Notes: generated by a model from the letters alone, not told the origin. A stretch of 64,000 nucleotides of DNA from Vibrio hannami (GCF_029589055.1 NZ_JARQZP010000003.1:682001-746000), one strand, 5' to 3'. Positions 27,418 to 35,883 are shown, counted from the first letter of the stretch. Made by a program: numbers and translations.

Positions 27418-28507
27418 GCCTAATTTCAAAGTTGAAGCAGAAAAACGCCAGCCTGTGATTGTGGATCATTTAGCGTTCACTTTCCCTATACGCGATCTTA
27501 GGCACCTGGCTACGCATCCAGATTTCAGAAAACGTTATCGGTTTGACATACCACAACACCCTGAAAAAATCCCAATGATGCCTTTAGATATCTACAACAC
27601 ACTTGTAGAACGTTATGAAGCTGAAGTGGTTAATCATCTTGAGGTTTTGTTCGAAAACTTCATTTACTGGGAGTTTGGAATGACGCTCTCAGCCCCAAGA
27701 GGTCGTGGGCTTCATGGCTATACTGAGTCGTTCTGTCTGTTTGATAAAACAGGTAATCATGAGCTTGGTTTGGTTGGCTATGGTGGTAATAACGACACTA
27801 TTTTTATTCAGCTTTCTGGCCTTGGTTGTAAGTACCTTTTTGACCATAAATCCTACCTGCATATCCATAAAGTGCTATCCAGCGCGTTAGGTGTTACTAC
27901 CCTATCCCGCCTTGATTTAGCGGTTGATGACTACACCGGAAATTTCGATATTGGTTATGCGTCTATCGCGTATTTTGACGGTGCATTTAGAACATCATCC
28001 AGGGGAAACTACCCAAAAATGCGTCCGTTTGTGGAGTATGACGGCAATGGAAATGAAAACATTACCGCTATATCCGTTGGCTCTCGTACCTCAAAAGTCT
28101 ACTGGCGCATCTATGACAAAGCCCAAGAGCAAAACATCAAAGACCGTTCTGTTATCTGGTACAGAAACGAAGTTGAACTTAAGAAAATTTCTATCGATGC
28201 ATTGATGTCACCCGCTGCGTTCTTCGCTGGCCTTTGTGACTTTTCAGCAAGTATCGAACCTACCGATGGTATTCGTTTCAAGACAATCAAGAAAAAAGCC
28301 TGTCTGGAATTGAAAGCCAAAACAGCCTGGGCGCGCCAACAAGTTGGCAAAACGCTCTCTGAACTCGTTGATTTTTATGATGGGGATTTGATGCAAGTCT
28401 TTGGACTCTTAATCCCTTCAAAACATCGGGGTCGAACTATCGACTTACCTGAAACCAACAAACATCTTTCACAAGCATTGTTAGGAGTTAAGGAATGTCC
28501 GTTTTAA
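27407..28507 (+). CDS. RstA-like phage replication initiation protein
   Basis: The GTG at 27407 follows GGGGG with normal spacing and gives 366 residues, close to RstA. Upstream codons overlap another gene. The core reads GLVGYGGNNDTIFIQLSGLG, LSRLDLAVDDYTG and YWRIYDKAQEQ, the Rep_trans-type replication initiation factor pattern, with the RLDLAVD strand giving the metal-binding acidic residues. It is expected to nick the double-stranded phage DNA and start rolling-circle replication. The next gene overlaps it by 13 bases. Confidence 0.88.
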   Translation: MFSKPNFKVEAEKRQPVIVDHLAFTFPIRDLRHLATHPDFRKRYRFDIPQHPEKIPMMPLDIYNTLVERYEAEVVNHLEVLFENFIYWEFGMTLSAPRGRGLHGYTESFCLFDKTGNHELGLVGYGGNNDTIFIQLSGLGCKYLFDHKSYLHIHKVLSSALGVTTLSRLDLAVDDYTGNFDIGYASIAYFDGAFRTSSRGNYPKMRPFVEYDGNGNENITAISVGSRTSKVYWRIYDKAQEQNIKDRSVIWYRNEVELKKISIDALMSPAAFFAGLCDFSASIEPTDGIRFKTIKKKACLELKAKTAWARQQVGKTLSELVDFYDGDLMQVFGLLIPSKHRGRTIDLPETNKHLSQALLGVKECPF

Positions 28508-28833
28508 TCGCTAATATCACCAGACGTAAGTTCGCTAAAAGCAACGCATTCGAATCGTTCGTTAAATTGATGCACCCAGTTAGCAACGTAGAGAATGACA
28601 AGATCACTATTCAGGCTATTGGTGTTACGACTGATTTGCCTTTTGGCAGACAAGAAATTTTTATCAATGATGCCTACGCCGCCAAGTTAATTGAGCGTCG
28701 ATGCTTCGCACCTCTTAGGAACTACGAGGTTAAGACCGCACTCAACCCAGAAACCCTACAGAACGAAATCGTAGAACTCATTCCTGTTGATGACGATGTA
28801 AAGAAACTTTTTGCCGAGTCTCTTAAAGGTTAA
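28495..28833 (+). CDS. DUF1293-like phage protein, possible ssDNA-binding protein
   Basis: The 112-residue protein overlaps the replication gene. It is predicted to be a small soluble beta-rich protein, with no signal peptide. Its sequence and place resemble DUF1293 proteins of vibriophages fs1 and VSK and the RstB position of CTX phage. That suggests a single-stranded-DNA-binding protein that coats the phage strand, but the residue evidence is thin. Confidence 0.7.
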   Translation: MSVLIANITRRKFAKSNAFESFVKLMHPVSNVENDKITIQAIGVTTDLPFGRQEIFINDAYAAKLIERRCFAPLRNYEVKTALNPETLQNEIVELIPVDDDVKKLFAESLKG

Positions 28834-28869
28834 TCACCGTCCGTTTATTGATTGTCGGAGGTAAGAAAT

Positions 28870-29112
28870 ATGCCGAAATGCTTAGGTGATTATGGTGGTT
28901 ATCTATACGTAAATAGCCAAACTCCGATTGAATATTGTAATGGGTATATAGCGTTAACTGCTGCTGACTACAACGAGTTGATGGATTACACGCAAGTTAC
29001 CGCTGAAGAAATTACCTCTTACTTTAGCCTGGGTTTTGCTCTGGTTTTTGTGGGGGGTTATTTAATGACGTTTGCCATACGTGCAGCGTTACAAGTCGTA
29101 AGGCTTATTTAA
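28870..29112 (+). CDS. Small phage membrane protein
   Basis: The ATG at 28870 follows CGGAGG and gives 80 residues. A short cysteine- and tyrosine-rich N-terminal part (MPKCLGDYGGYLYVNSQTPI) is followed by a single membrane helix (YFSLGFALVFVGGYLMTFAI). Similar small proteins stand before the major coat gene in fs1-like phages and are probably minor virion or assembly proteins. Confidence 0.7.
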   Translation: MPKCLGDYGGYLYVNSQTPIEYCNGYIALTAADYNELMDYTQVTAEEITSYFSLGFALVFVGGYLMTFAIRAALQVVRLI

Positions 29113-29137
29113 TCTCAACTTAGTAAGGAACTATCTT

Positions 29138-29362
29138 ATGAAACAGTCTATCCGTAAAGTTGTAATCTCGTCCCTTGTTCTCGTCACTGGCGTAGCGAAC
29201 GCAAGTACTACCGCTGCTACCGTTGACACATCCAGCCTGTTCAACGCTATCGACCTTTCTGGCATTGCTACCAATGTTATCGGTATTGGTGTTGTTGCCA
29301 TTGGTATAGCCGTTGCCCTTAAAGCTATCAGCCTGGCTAAACGTGCTGTTAATAAAGCCTGA
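29138..29362 (+). CDS. Filamentous phage major coat protein (pVIII-like)
   Basis: The 74-residue precursor has a signal peptide ending at about residue 23 (VTGVANA) and a ~50-residue mature part: an acidic/polar start (STTAATVDTSS), a membrane helix (VIGIGVVAIGIAVALKAI) and a basic tail (KRAVNKA) that would line the DNA. This is the standard layout of inovirus major coat proteins. A terminator about 100 bases downstream sets its transcript off from the adhesin gene. Confidence 0.87.
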   Translation: MKQSIRKVVISSLVLVTGVANASTTAATVDTSSLFNAIDLSGIATNVIGIGVVAIGIAVALKAISLAKRAVNKA

Positions 29363-29364
29363 TC

Positions 29365-29454
29365 ATGTTGGTCGCACTGCATGATATTCAGCTAATTATA
29401 TTTACTCTGCTTGGGGGGCTTGCTGGCTTTATAGCTTCTCTGAACATGAGATAA
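29365..29454 (+). CDS. Tiny phage membrane protein, pVII/pIX-like
   Basis: This 29-residue frame starts 2 bases after the coat-protein stop and encodes a single hydrophobic stretch LIIFTLLGGLAGFIASL with a short basic end. Inovirus tip proteins pVII and pIX have this size and form. No strong ribosome site is seen, but close spacing suggests coupling to the coat gene. Confidence 0.6.
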   Translation: MLVALHDIQLIIFTLLGGLAGFIASLNMR

Positions 29455-29463
29455 GTATTTATT

Positions 29464-29486
29464 GAGGGCTTAACTGCCCTCTTTTT
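29464..29486 (+). terminator. Rho-independent terminator within the phage
   Basis: GAGGGC/GCCCTC around TTAACT, followed by five T residues. It lies after the major coat and tiny membrane protein genes, the usual place for a terminator that limits adhesin expression in filamentous phages. Confidence 0.85.
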
Positions 29487-29507
29487 ATACTCTTTCAGGA
29501 GTGATAC

Positions 29508-31277
29508 ATGAAATTCATCCTGTTATTAACACTACTCATTACTTCGTTAAACGTTCACGCCCAGTTTATTAATATCAGTCCTTTTGAGGATCATCGCGGT
29601 TATTGTCCGATAGAGTCCATTCATATCGGCGTTGCAACGGAAGGATACTTACAATCTTTAATCGGTAGAACTTGTGAAAACTGGGCTTCTGATGGTCACG
29701 ACTTAGCACCCTATTACATAGATACGTTAGTCGTTGATGTCGTAAAGAAAAATGGTAAAGCTTATTTAGACTATGAGTGGGAGATATCTGAATATTATGA
29801 GAGTGGCAGAGACCTGATATACGTAGGTACGTTATCAGATGCAACAGGCTGTCCGGCCAATCAGTATTTAACCGACAAAGGCACATGTGAAACCTACTAC
29901 TGTGATAGTTCAGAAGCATTTTTGCAGTTTAGTAATGACCTAAAGTTGTGTATAGAGACTCATGAATTTTATGAAGTTACCCATTCATGCCCTACCAACA
30001 CCCATAACTATCATTTTAGTTGCACCGCTGATACCTCCATCCCCGATCAACCTAATCCCGATGATACAGGCACAGATACAGGTACAGGCGATGGTGGAAC
30101 AACGGATACCGGAAGCACTGACACGCCAATTACAAGTATACCGGATACTGGAACTGGTGATACTGGTAGCGGGGACATTGGAAATACTGATAATACCGAT
30201 AACACTGGGGGTAATGGTGACAGCGTAACAGATACAGGTGGATCTACTGGCTCTCGTTGTCAGTTTGGGGAAGTTTTTCAAACCGATCTGCAAATGTGTG
30301 TCCCCATTGATAAAGACATTACGCCACCTGATGGAGACACCACACCGCCTGACGGAGACACCACACCGCCTGACGGAGATACCACTCCGCCTGACGGAAA
30401 TACCACTACGCCGGATTGTGCTCAAGGCGAAACATATGATTCAACCTTAAATACTTGTCTCAAGCCAGTAACCGATAAGCCACAACCGGATATTGGCAAC
30501 CACCCTAACTGCTCCCCTCAAAGTACAACTTACTACTATCCTGAATGCAAAAACTGGCCTTCAGATTGGTGGCCTAGTGACACTGTTGACGGAGGTACAC
30601 CACCAGATTTAACGTCTGACTCTGACATCAAAGCCTTAGCAAACCAAATTCAGGATATGCAAACCGACCTGAACACTTCGCTTGATGCAATGGCGTTACA
30701 GCAACAAATTGATAAAACCGAGCTGTCCAATAATATCCAGGCGTTAAACACCTCGGTTAATGAGAACGGTACAAAAGTCGATGCCGGTTTCGATAAAATG
30801 CAAACAGAAATCACGACACTCAATGACAGCATTACCACCCTAGATACCAACACCACAAACTCTATGGCTTCGATGGAAACCTCGATAGCTGGCATACAAG
30901 AATCCGCGGCAAAAATAGAAAGTAACCTGGATAAAATCGCTAATGCCGATGTTTCTAATGCTGGCTCTGGTGCGTGTATCAATACCGGAACGTGTAAAGG
31001 TTTCTATGAATCAAAGTATCCAAACGGCATTAACGGTGTATTAGATAAAAGTATTAACACCATCACCACCCAGACCTTCAAACCCATAGTTGATGGGTTC
31101 AGTAATATCGAGTTTTCCGGTGATGCTCCTTCTTTCGTGCTCGATATGTCCGGTTTTGGTTTTGGTCAGTACGACTTAAATGATTATGTGGACTTTAGTT
31201 ATGTCTGGGCTTTTGTACGTTTCTGCATGATCTTCAGCACGATCTTTCTGTGCAGACAATTAGTGTTTGGTGGTTAA
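29508..31277 (+). CDS. pIII-like minor coat/host-attachment protein
   Basis: The 589-residue protein has a signal peptide (to about residue 18), a cysteine-bearing N-terminal domain, a Thr/Asp/Gly/Pro-rich linker (about 180-300), a second cysteine-bearing segment, a coiled-coil-like stretch (about 385-475) and a C-terminal membrane anchor (FVRFCMIFSTIFLC). This is the pIII layout: receptor-binding domain, flexible linker, membrane-bound tail. It should decide which pilus or receptor the phage uses. Confidence 0.82.
   Translation: MKFILLLTLLITSLNVHAQFINISPFEDHRGYCPIESIHIGVATEGYLQSLIGRTCENWASDGHDLAPYYIDTLVVDVVKKNGKAYLDYEWEISEYYESGRDLIYVGTLSDATGCPANQYLTDKGTCETYYCDSSEAFLQFSNDLKLCIETHEFYEVTHSCPTNTHNYHFSCTADTSIPDQPNPDDTGTDTGTGDGGTTDTGSTDTPITSIPDTGTGDTGSGDIGNTDNTDNTGGNGDSVTDTGGSTGSRCQFGEVFQTDLQMCVPIDKDITPPDGDTTPPDGDTTPPDGDTTPPDGNTTTPDCAQGETYDSTLNTCLKPVTDKPQPDIGNHPNCSPQSTTYYYPECKNWPSDWWPSDTVDGGTPPDLTSDSDIKALANQIQDMQTDLNTSLDAMALQQQIDKTELSNNIQALNTSVNENGTKVDAGFDKMQTEITTLNDSITTLDTNTTNSMASMETSIAGIQESAAKIESNLDKIANADVSNAGSGACINTGTCKGFYESKYPNGINGVLDKSINTITTQTFKPIVDGFSNIEFSGDAPSFVLDMSGFGFGQYDLNDYVDFSYVWAFVRFCMIFSTIFLCRQLVFGG
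30318..30401 (+). repeat. 21-base tandem repeat in the adhesin linker (TTPPDGD)
   Basis: Four consecutive 21-base units encode TPPDGD-type heptads with small differences (ITPPDGD, TTPPDGD twice, TTPPDGN). In-frame copy change would lengthen or shorten the adhesin linker. Confidence 0.85.
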
Positions 31278-31278
31278 T

Positions 31279-31593
31279 ATGGAATGGATAATTAATCTCT
31301 TTGATAAGCTACTTAGCTTCTTATACAACCTGCTGTTGTCTTTGGTTACCGTCCTGCAAGACATGTTTTATTGGATTCTTGAGCAAGTAATGAAAGCAAT
31401 AGAATTCCTCTTGTCGGGTATCGCTGCCTTATTTGCACCAATGGATATATCACAATACCTCACTGGCCTTCCCTCTGAGGTTGGCTGGATGCTTGGTCAG
31501 ATTGGACTCCCCCAATGTTTAGCCATGATAACCGCTGCCATCCTTATCAGACTGACGCTTCAACTCATACCATTTACACGATTGGGGTCTTAA
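31279..31593 (+). CDS. pVI-like minor coat protein (DUF2523-type)
   Basis: The 104-residue protein (ATG at 31279, just after the adhesin stop) has three hydrophobic segments (FLYNLLLSLVTVLQDMFYWI, FLLSGIAALFAP, CLAMITAAILIRLTLQLI), as in DUF2523/pVI-like proteins that anchor pIII at the virion end. It lies between the adhesin and Zot genes, the conserved place for this protein. The zot start is 1 base after its stop. Confidence 0.8.
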   Translation: MEWIINLFDKLLSFLYNLLLSLVTVLQDMFYWILEQVMKAIEFLLSGIAALFAPMDISQYLTGLPSEVGWMLGQIGLPQCLAMITAAILIRLTLQLIPFTRLGS

Positions 31594-31594
31594 T

Positions 31595-32443
31595 ATGATT
31601 AACGCTATTACTGGTAGACCTGGAGGGGGCAAAAGTTATGAAGCTGTCGCCTTTCACGTTATCCCTGCCATAGAATCTGGTCGTAAAGTGGTAACCAACC
31701 TACCCCTTAACCTGGATCATTTCGTTAAAGTGTTCGGTGCTGAAGTTGATGAACTTATCCACGTTGTCGATGGCAAGCTGGATGACTTTGGTTCGTTGGA
31801 ACGTCCTTTTTCAAAGATTGATGACTACAATGATGAATGGCGAGACGAACAAGGCAAAGCACCACTTTACGTAATAGACGAAGCACATATGGTGTTACCT
31901 GCCCGGTCTTGTTCTCCTGAGATTTTGGAATGGTACTCCATGCACAGACATCGAGGGATAGACATACTCTTGATGACTCAGAACCTTCGAAAGATCCATC
32001 GTGATATTAAAGACATGATTGAGGTCTCTTACTATTGCGCTAAAAATACGGCAATTGGTTCTAGTAAGTCATACACCAGGAAGGTTAAGAACGGTGCAAA
32101 TGGTGAGGTCGTTTCTCAGTCGGTCAGAACCTACAAAAAAGGTTTCTTTCCTTTTTACCAAAGTCATACCGCATCAAACAAAGCTGTCGAAGAAGCAATG
32201 GCCTCTGACATTACGCCTATATGGAAGAAGTGGTATGTGTGGCTATCTATATTGATGATTATTGGGGGCTTGTACTTTGTACTTAGTAATGGCTTCTTAG
32301 GCCATGTTTCCAAACCGGAACCAACAACAATAAACCAGGGAGAAACCATATCAACATCCGTTTCTGAACAGCTTCCCCAACACCACCAAAGCAACCTTTC
32401 GGCGTTCTTGAACAGTTCGAACTATTCGGAGCCGGACAAATAA
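31595..32443 (+). CDS. zot: Zot-family phage assembly ATPase (probably frameshifted at C-terminus)
   Basis: The 282 residues contain Walker A (GRPGGGKSYEA) at the N-terminus, Walker B (LYVIDEAHM, near residue 93), a QNLRKIHRDIK segment and a membrane helix at about residues 213-234. This is the Zot/pI inner-membrane ATPase needed for phage export. Family members usually run to 350-450 residues with a periplasmic tail; here the tail is only about 45 residues. A plausible tail lies in another frame just downstream, so one base may be missing between about 32366 and 32443. Confidence 0.87.
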   Translation: MINAITGRPGGGKSYEAVAFHVIPAIESGRKVVTNLPLNLDHFVKVFGAEVDELIHVVDGKLDDFGSLERPFSKIDDYNDEWRDEQGKAPLYVIDEAHMVLPARSCSPEILEWYSMHRHRGIDILLMTQNLRKIHRDIKDMIEVSYYCAKNTAIGSSKSYTRKVKNGANGEVVSQSVRTYKKGFFPFYQSHTASNKAVEEAMASDITPIWKKWYVWLSILMIIGGLYFVLSNGFLGHVSKPEPTTINQGETISTSVSEQLPQHHQSNLSAFLNSSNYSEPDK

Positions 32444-32724
32444 GGCAAGTCACTTTCTACCGAGAAGCAAACAACAACAAGCTGAAGATAAACAACCAAC
32501 TCACTTTTGACAAAGTGATGATAGATGTATATCTGGATAGAAAGCTTCTATTCACCACTAATAACTTCGAGCTAGAACGGCTTGGGTATGGCTTTGAAAT
32601 ACTCGCTGAGTGTTTTTACCTTGTCACATGGGAAGGAACTGAGAATATGGTAACGTGTGGTGAAATTAAAGAAGATCAACAAGAAGCAGATGTTACAGAA
32701 TTAAACCCCACACCTATCTTATAA
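32366..32724 (+). pseudogene. Displaced C-terminal (periplasmic) part of Zot
   Basis: This frame lacks a strong start but stays open for about 119 codons, overlapping the zot end. It reads LFGAGQIRQVTFYREANNNK, then a segment ending LERLGYGFEILAECFYLVTW, followed by MVTCGEIKED. The LGY...C...V.C pattern resembles the periplasmic tail of filamentous-phage Zot proteins. Joining it to zot by one added base (for example in the CCCC run near 32373-32376) would give about 376 residues, the normal size. An ATG at 32515 could also start a separate 69-residue product. Confidence 0.6.
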
Positions 32725-32855
32725 AATGTAGTATTAAGAAGCTAAAGTAATTGATTTCTCAAAAATCTAAGATACTCATAAGTAAAAAAACAAAGACATA
32801 TCGTCACACTTGCTTTATCATTTTTCTAAATATCATTTGTTATTAGGTGCATATA

Positions 32856-34085
32856 ATGGACGGCCACAAACTTGAAGACTCTAAAATTAATTGTTTATCC
32901 ATACTCCAGACAATAAACGTAAAGGATTATTTAGATCTAGTCGAAGACATTTATAAGCATCATACCGGAGGCATCAAAGGCCAAAGAGCACCTTTGCGAA
33001 CTAAAACAGCTCAAACGATACGAGCTCGAATGGTAAAAGATATTGAAGATGGTGCTGTATTGCCGCCGTTAGTTATTGGTGCCGAAGTTAGCCAAAGTGG
33101 GTATGACAAAATTAGGGACTCAGATAGCTTTATAACGCTACTAACACAACAACTAGAACAAGGCTCAGCTCTCGAAACAAACCATGCGTTATATCAAGCA
33201 AACTTTTCAATTATTGACGGTATGCAGAGAACTACCGCGATTATGGAAGCGATTGAAACAGCCAAAAAGTCTAACGATGAAAATAAACTGGATGAAATAT
33301 TAGCGCGTCACATTAGAGTTGAATTTTGGATTTCAACCTCTTTGAATAGTCTTATTTATCGCATGTTGGTATTGAATACAGGGCAAGTACCATGGGATAT
33401 GAAGCGACAGTTAAACACTATCTATGAACCTATAATCAGAAGCCTTAATGATTCTGTAGATGACCTAGACATTAAGTTATTAGATGATAGTGGCCGAAGG
33501 GCTGAGCCGGGTCAGCATCAAAGTAGTAAGCTAATAGAATACTTTTTGTGTTTTACATCTAGAAAGCCAGAAGTTGATATCAAGGAAAAAGTTGCAGAAG
33601 ACTTTGCAAGAATGGACGCTATAGCAGCTACTTCAAATGGTGAACTACTAAATGATTTTATCAGGGTCATAAGCTGGTTTGTAAAACTTGATCATGCTGT
33701 ATCAAAAACTGATACATTATTCGAAGGTGGCAAGTTTAAAAAAGGCAAGGATCTGTTTACCAGCGTCACTGCTGGTGCAGGCTTTGTTGCCGCTGCTGCT
33801 GAGTTCATTTTTGGCCCACCCGGTTTTGAGTTAGATTTCGAAGAAGCTAAAGCCAATCTTGATACTTGGTGTCATGATATGCAGGTTCTAATTTCTAAAA
33901 TCGAAATACTAGACAACCATCTCTTGGACGATTTTCTACAACTTGAACTATTGAATGAAAAGGTGTCATCCCGTTCTGGTAAAGTGGGTACCTTTGAAAG
34001 GGATTTTTTCCACAAAGCATTCAGTGCGATGTTTAAATACAATGAAAAGCTACAAGATCTCAAACCTTGCTGGATGGCTAGATAG
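32856..34085 (+). CDS. DGQHR/DUF262-like protein, cargo gene 1 of the prophage
   Basis: The ATG at 32856 follows TAGGTG and gives 409 residues; a GTG three codons earlier is possible. There is no signal peptide. Near residue 115 it reads NFSIIDGMQRTTAIMEAIE, close to the DGQHR motif of DndB-like proteins and the DGQQR of DUF262 proteins, both of ParB/sulfiredoxin-like nuclease-related folds. Then comes LVLNTGQVPWDMKRQL, also seen in such proteins. The C-terminal half is helical. It is tightly followed by the HEPN-like gene. The AT-rich 120 bases upstream should hold its own promoter. The family call is moderate and the function unknown. Confidence 0.6.
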   Translation: MDGHKLEDSKINCLSILQTINVKDYLDLVEDIYKHHTGGIKGQRAPLRTKTAQTIRARMVKDIEDGAVLPPLVIGAEVSQSGYDKIRDSDSFITLLTQQLEQGSALETNHALYQANFSIIDGMQRTTAIMEAIETAKKSNDENKLDEILARHIRVEFWISTSLNSLIYRMLVLNTGQVPWDMKRQLNTIYEPIIRSLNDSVDDLDIKLLDDSGRRAEPGQHQSSKLIEYFLCFTSRKPEVDIKEKVAEDFARMDAIAATSNGELLNDFIRVISWFVKLDHAVSKTDTLFEGGKFKKGKDLFTSVTAGAGFVAAAAEFIFGPPGFELDFEEAKANLDTWCHDMQVLISKIEILDNHLLDDFLQLELLNEKVSSRSGKVGTFERDFFHKAFSAMFKYNEKLQDLKPCWMAR

Positions 34086-34088
34086 TAT

Positions 34089-35159
34089 ATGGCGAATATC
34101 CATGACCATGTTGATTATGTGTTTGATGAGATCGTGTCTTACGCTGGACACGATTTCGCTTTACCAACCGACACTAGATCTAAAATGAAACCAGCCCCTC
34201 CAGGCGATAAAGAACAACTTGATCTTTTCAAGACACTATCTAAATCACAAAAGACTAATATCTTACCCGGGGTCTTTGTCGGTGAGTTTTATGGAGATAA
34301 TACTAGGTATTTAATTGTAAACCTTCCCCGGGAGGAGGAAAGAGACGACAGTTTCAATGGTGCTTTTGAAGATGCAGATTTTAGTGCTCCAATGGAGGCA
34401 GAAAGCCTTTATTGTGTCAAAGAGTTTGGATTGAAAGTCAATCGTAGAAATTCAAAATCGCTCGTCATGAATAACCTACTTTATCAACAAGAAGAGGAGG
34501 AGTATGCCGGACATAATCTTCTTGAGGTTTTTGAGTACTTTGAAACTTTTTCCTTATGTAGAATAGATAATAGTCACATATTGTATGATATTTCATTCGA
34601 TTCACTTACGTATTTAATAACCATGCAGTTTGAGGAGCTAATCCCATTACCCCTAGATCAAACTTTGAGCCAATATGCTGAAGTCTTCGCAAAAAAAGAA
34701 CTTCGACCTATCGCAAATATCTTTTTATCGCTTACATCAACGCACTGGAAACATGCATTTTTGGAGCTCTACCGATGCTTTGAAGGACTATTTGTTATAC
34801 CTTCTGCTCTCTGTTTAAAACAATCTATTGACTACGAAGGAAAGGCTATTGAGTTAGCGGACAAATGTATTGATTCTTTGGATTGGCGAAGAAAGGAAGA
34901 AATATCTCTCCGTAAACTTCTACAAGAGTGTATGAAATCCGAACTCTTCAACACTAAGCTAGATGAAACCAGTTTTTTTGGGGATCTCGAAAGCAAATCC
35001 CCAGAAAAAGTTGCTAATAAGCTGTATAAACTTCGAAACATAAACGTTCATCAAGCAAAAGAGACTTCAGACCTGCAAGATAACGACTGGGTACAACTAT
35101 TATCGCTTATGCTTGTTGGTATAGAACACCTATACGAAAGTTATAGTGAAGACTTATAA
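34089..35159 (+). CDS. Protein with C-terminal HEPN-like domain, cargo gene 2 of the prophage
   Basis: The start is 3 bases after the stop of cargo gene 1, so the two are co-translated. The 356-residue protein has an N-terminal ~190-residue domain of unknown kind and a helical C-terminal part. A HAFLELYRCFEGLFVIPSAL helix and, near residue 325, KLYKLRNINVHQ are present. RNINVH fits the Rx4H ribonuclease motif of HEPN domains (arginine, four residues, histidine). HEPN RNases serve in toxin-antitoxin and antiphage systems. A defence role here is inference; no named system is recognised. Confidence 0.6.
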   Translation: MANIHDHVDYVFDEIVSYAGHDFALPTDTRSKMKPAPPGDKEQLDLFKTLSKSQKTNILPGVFVGEFYGDNTRYLIVNLPREEERDDSFNGAFEDADFSAPMEAESLYCVKEFGLKVNRRNSKSLVMNNLLYQQEEEEYAGHNLLEVFEYFETFSLCRIDNSHILYDISFDSLTYLITMQFEELIPLPLDQTLSQYAEVFAKKELRPIANIFLSLTSTHWKHAFLELYRCFEGLFVIPSALCLKQSIDYEGKAIELADKCIDSLDWRRKEEISLRKLLQECMKSELFNTKLDETSFFGDLESKSPEKVANKLYKLRNINVHQAKETSDLQDNDWVQLLSLMLVGIEHLYESYSEDL

Positions 35160-35297
35160 GCTTATTTACAAGCATCGTATTAATGGGCAATGTAGTACAA
35201 CTTAACCTAAATATTACTTAGGAACTTGTTTTTCCTATTCCGTCCTGCTTAGCTCCTCGCAGAGCATTACAACGACTAAGGGTATCAATGCTACAGC

Positions 35298-35396
35298 AAC
35301 CCACTTCATTCATAAGGTGGGTTCTGCGACTTCGGGAGGGGCTCGTTTCGTCGGGAGGGCACCGAAGGTGCAGAACCCCCGTTCTGTATTACGGGG
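35298..35396. other. Cluster of hairpins, likely phage origin/packaging region
   Basis: Within 100 bases are three stem-loops: AACCCACTT/AAGGTGGGTT (35298-35323, one bulge), GCACC-GAA-GGTGC (35359-35371) and CCCCGT/ACGGGG (35377-35396), the last competing with CAGAAC/GTTCTG (35371-35386). The 260 bases around hold no gene. Filamentous phages keep the plus- and minus-strand origins and packaging hairpin in such an intergenic block. Confidence 0.6.
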
Positions 35397-35426
35397 TAAA
35401 TTCCCTCATAACTCAAAGGATTCGAA

Positions 35427-35819
35427 CTACCTTTTTATAATTCGGTTATCTAGGCGGGCGATGTTTCGGGCTGTTCTTAGCATGGTAGTTAAGATTTTTT
35501 TATCACAAGGTGTTTTTGCTACATCCCACTTGAGTATTAAATTACCTGATAAAATTTGTGTAGAAGTTAGGCGTTCTCCGTTTGGGAGTCTTAAGGTATC
35601 ACCTTCGATCCAAAAGCCATCCCATTCTTTTGAATGATGCAATTCTCGCCCTTTCACCATTCTCATTAGCCGTTTACATATGGGCGGGATGGTTTTTCCT
35701 TCATCCCATTTTTTGATCTCGCTCTCAGATTCTAAACATAATTTTGCTGTGTCTTTGACACTCAAACCACATACGAATTTTCGGAAAACTAGGTTTTTCG
35801 TGAGTTCTGTACGATTCAT
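35427..35819 (-). CDS. DUF3653-type phage regulator
   Basis: The 130-residue protein has a probable helix-turn-helix (FVCGLSVKDTAKLCLESESE, then IKKWDEGKTIPPICKRLM) and a C-terminal basic part. It resembles vibriophage proteins of the DUF3653 type, taken to be regulators. It points toward the phage interior from the right end, opposite to the structural genes, so the prophage has two candidate repressors. Its function is not proven. Confidence 0.75.
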   Translation of the reverse strand: MNRTELTKNLVFRKFVCGLSVKDTAKLCLESESEIKKWDEGKTIPPICKRLMRMVKGRELHHSKEWDGFWIEGDTLRLPNGERLTSTQILSGNLILKWDVAKTPCDKKILTTMLRTARNIARLDNRIIKR

Positions 35820-35883
35820 GCATAATCTCCAAGTTTAAGAAAACTTTTCATTATGCACACCGTACACCGTTCAAAAAATCCCT

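Noticed and set aside
30215..30227. Second matS-like site GTGACAGCGTAAC in the phage adhesin gene
   Set aside because: It differs from consensus at a conserved base and lies in low-complexity coding repeats.
32515..32724. A separate 69-residue gene after zot
   Set aside because: The frame is open well upstream of its ATG and resembles the missing Zot tail, so a displaced C-terminus is the better reading.
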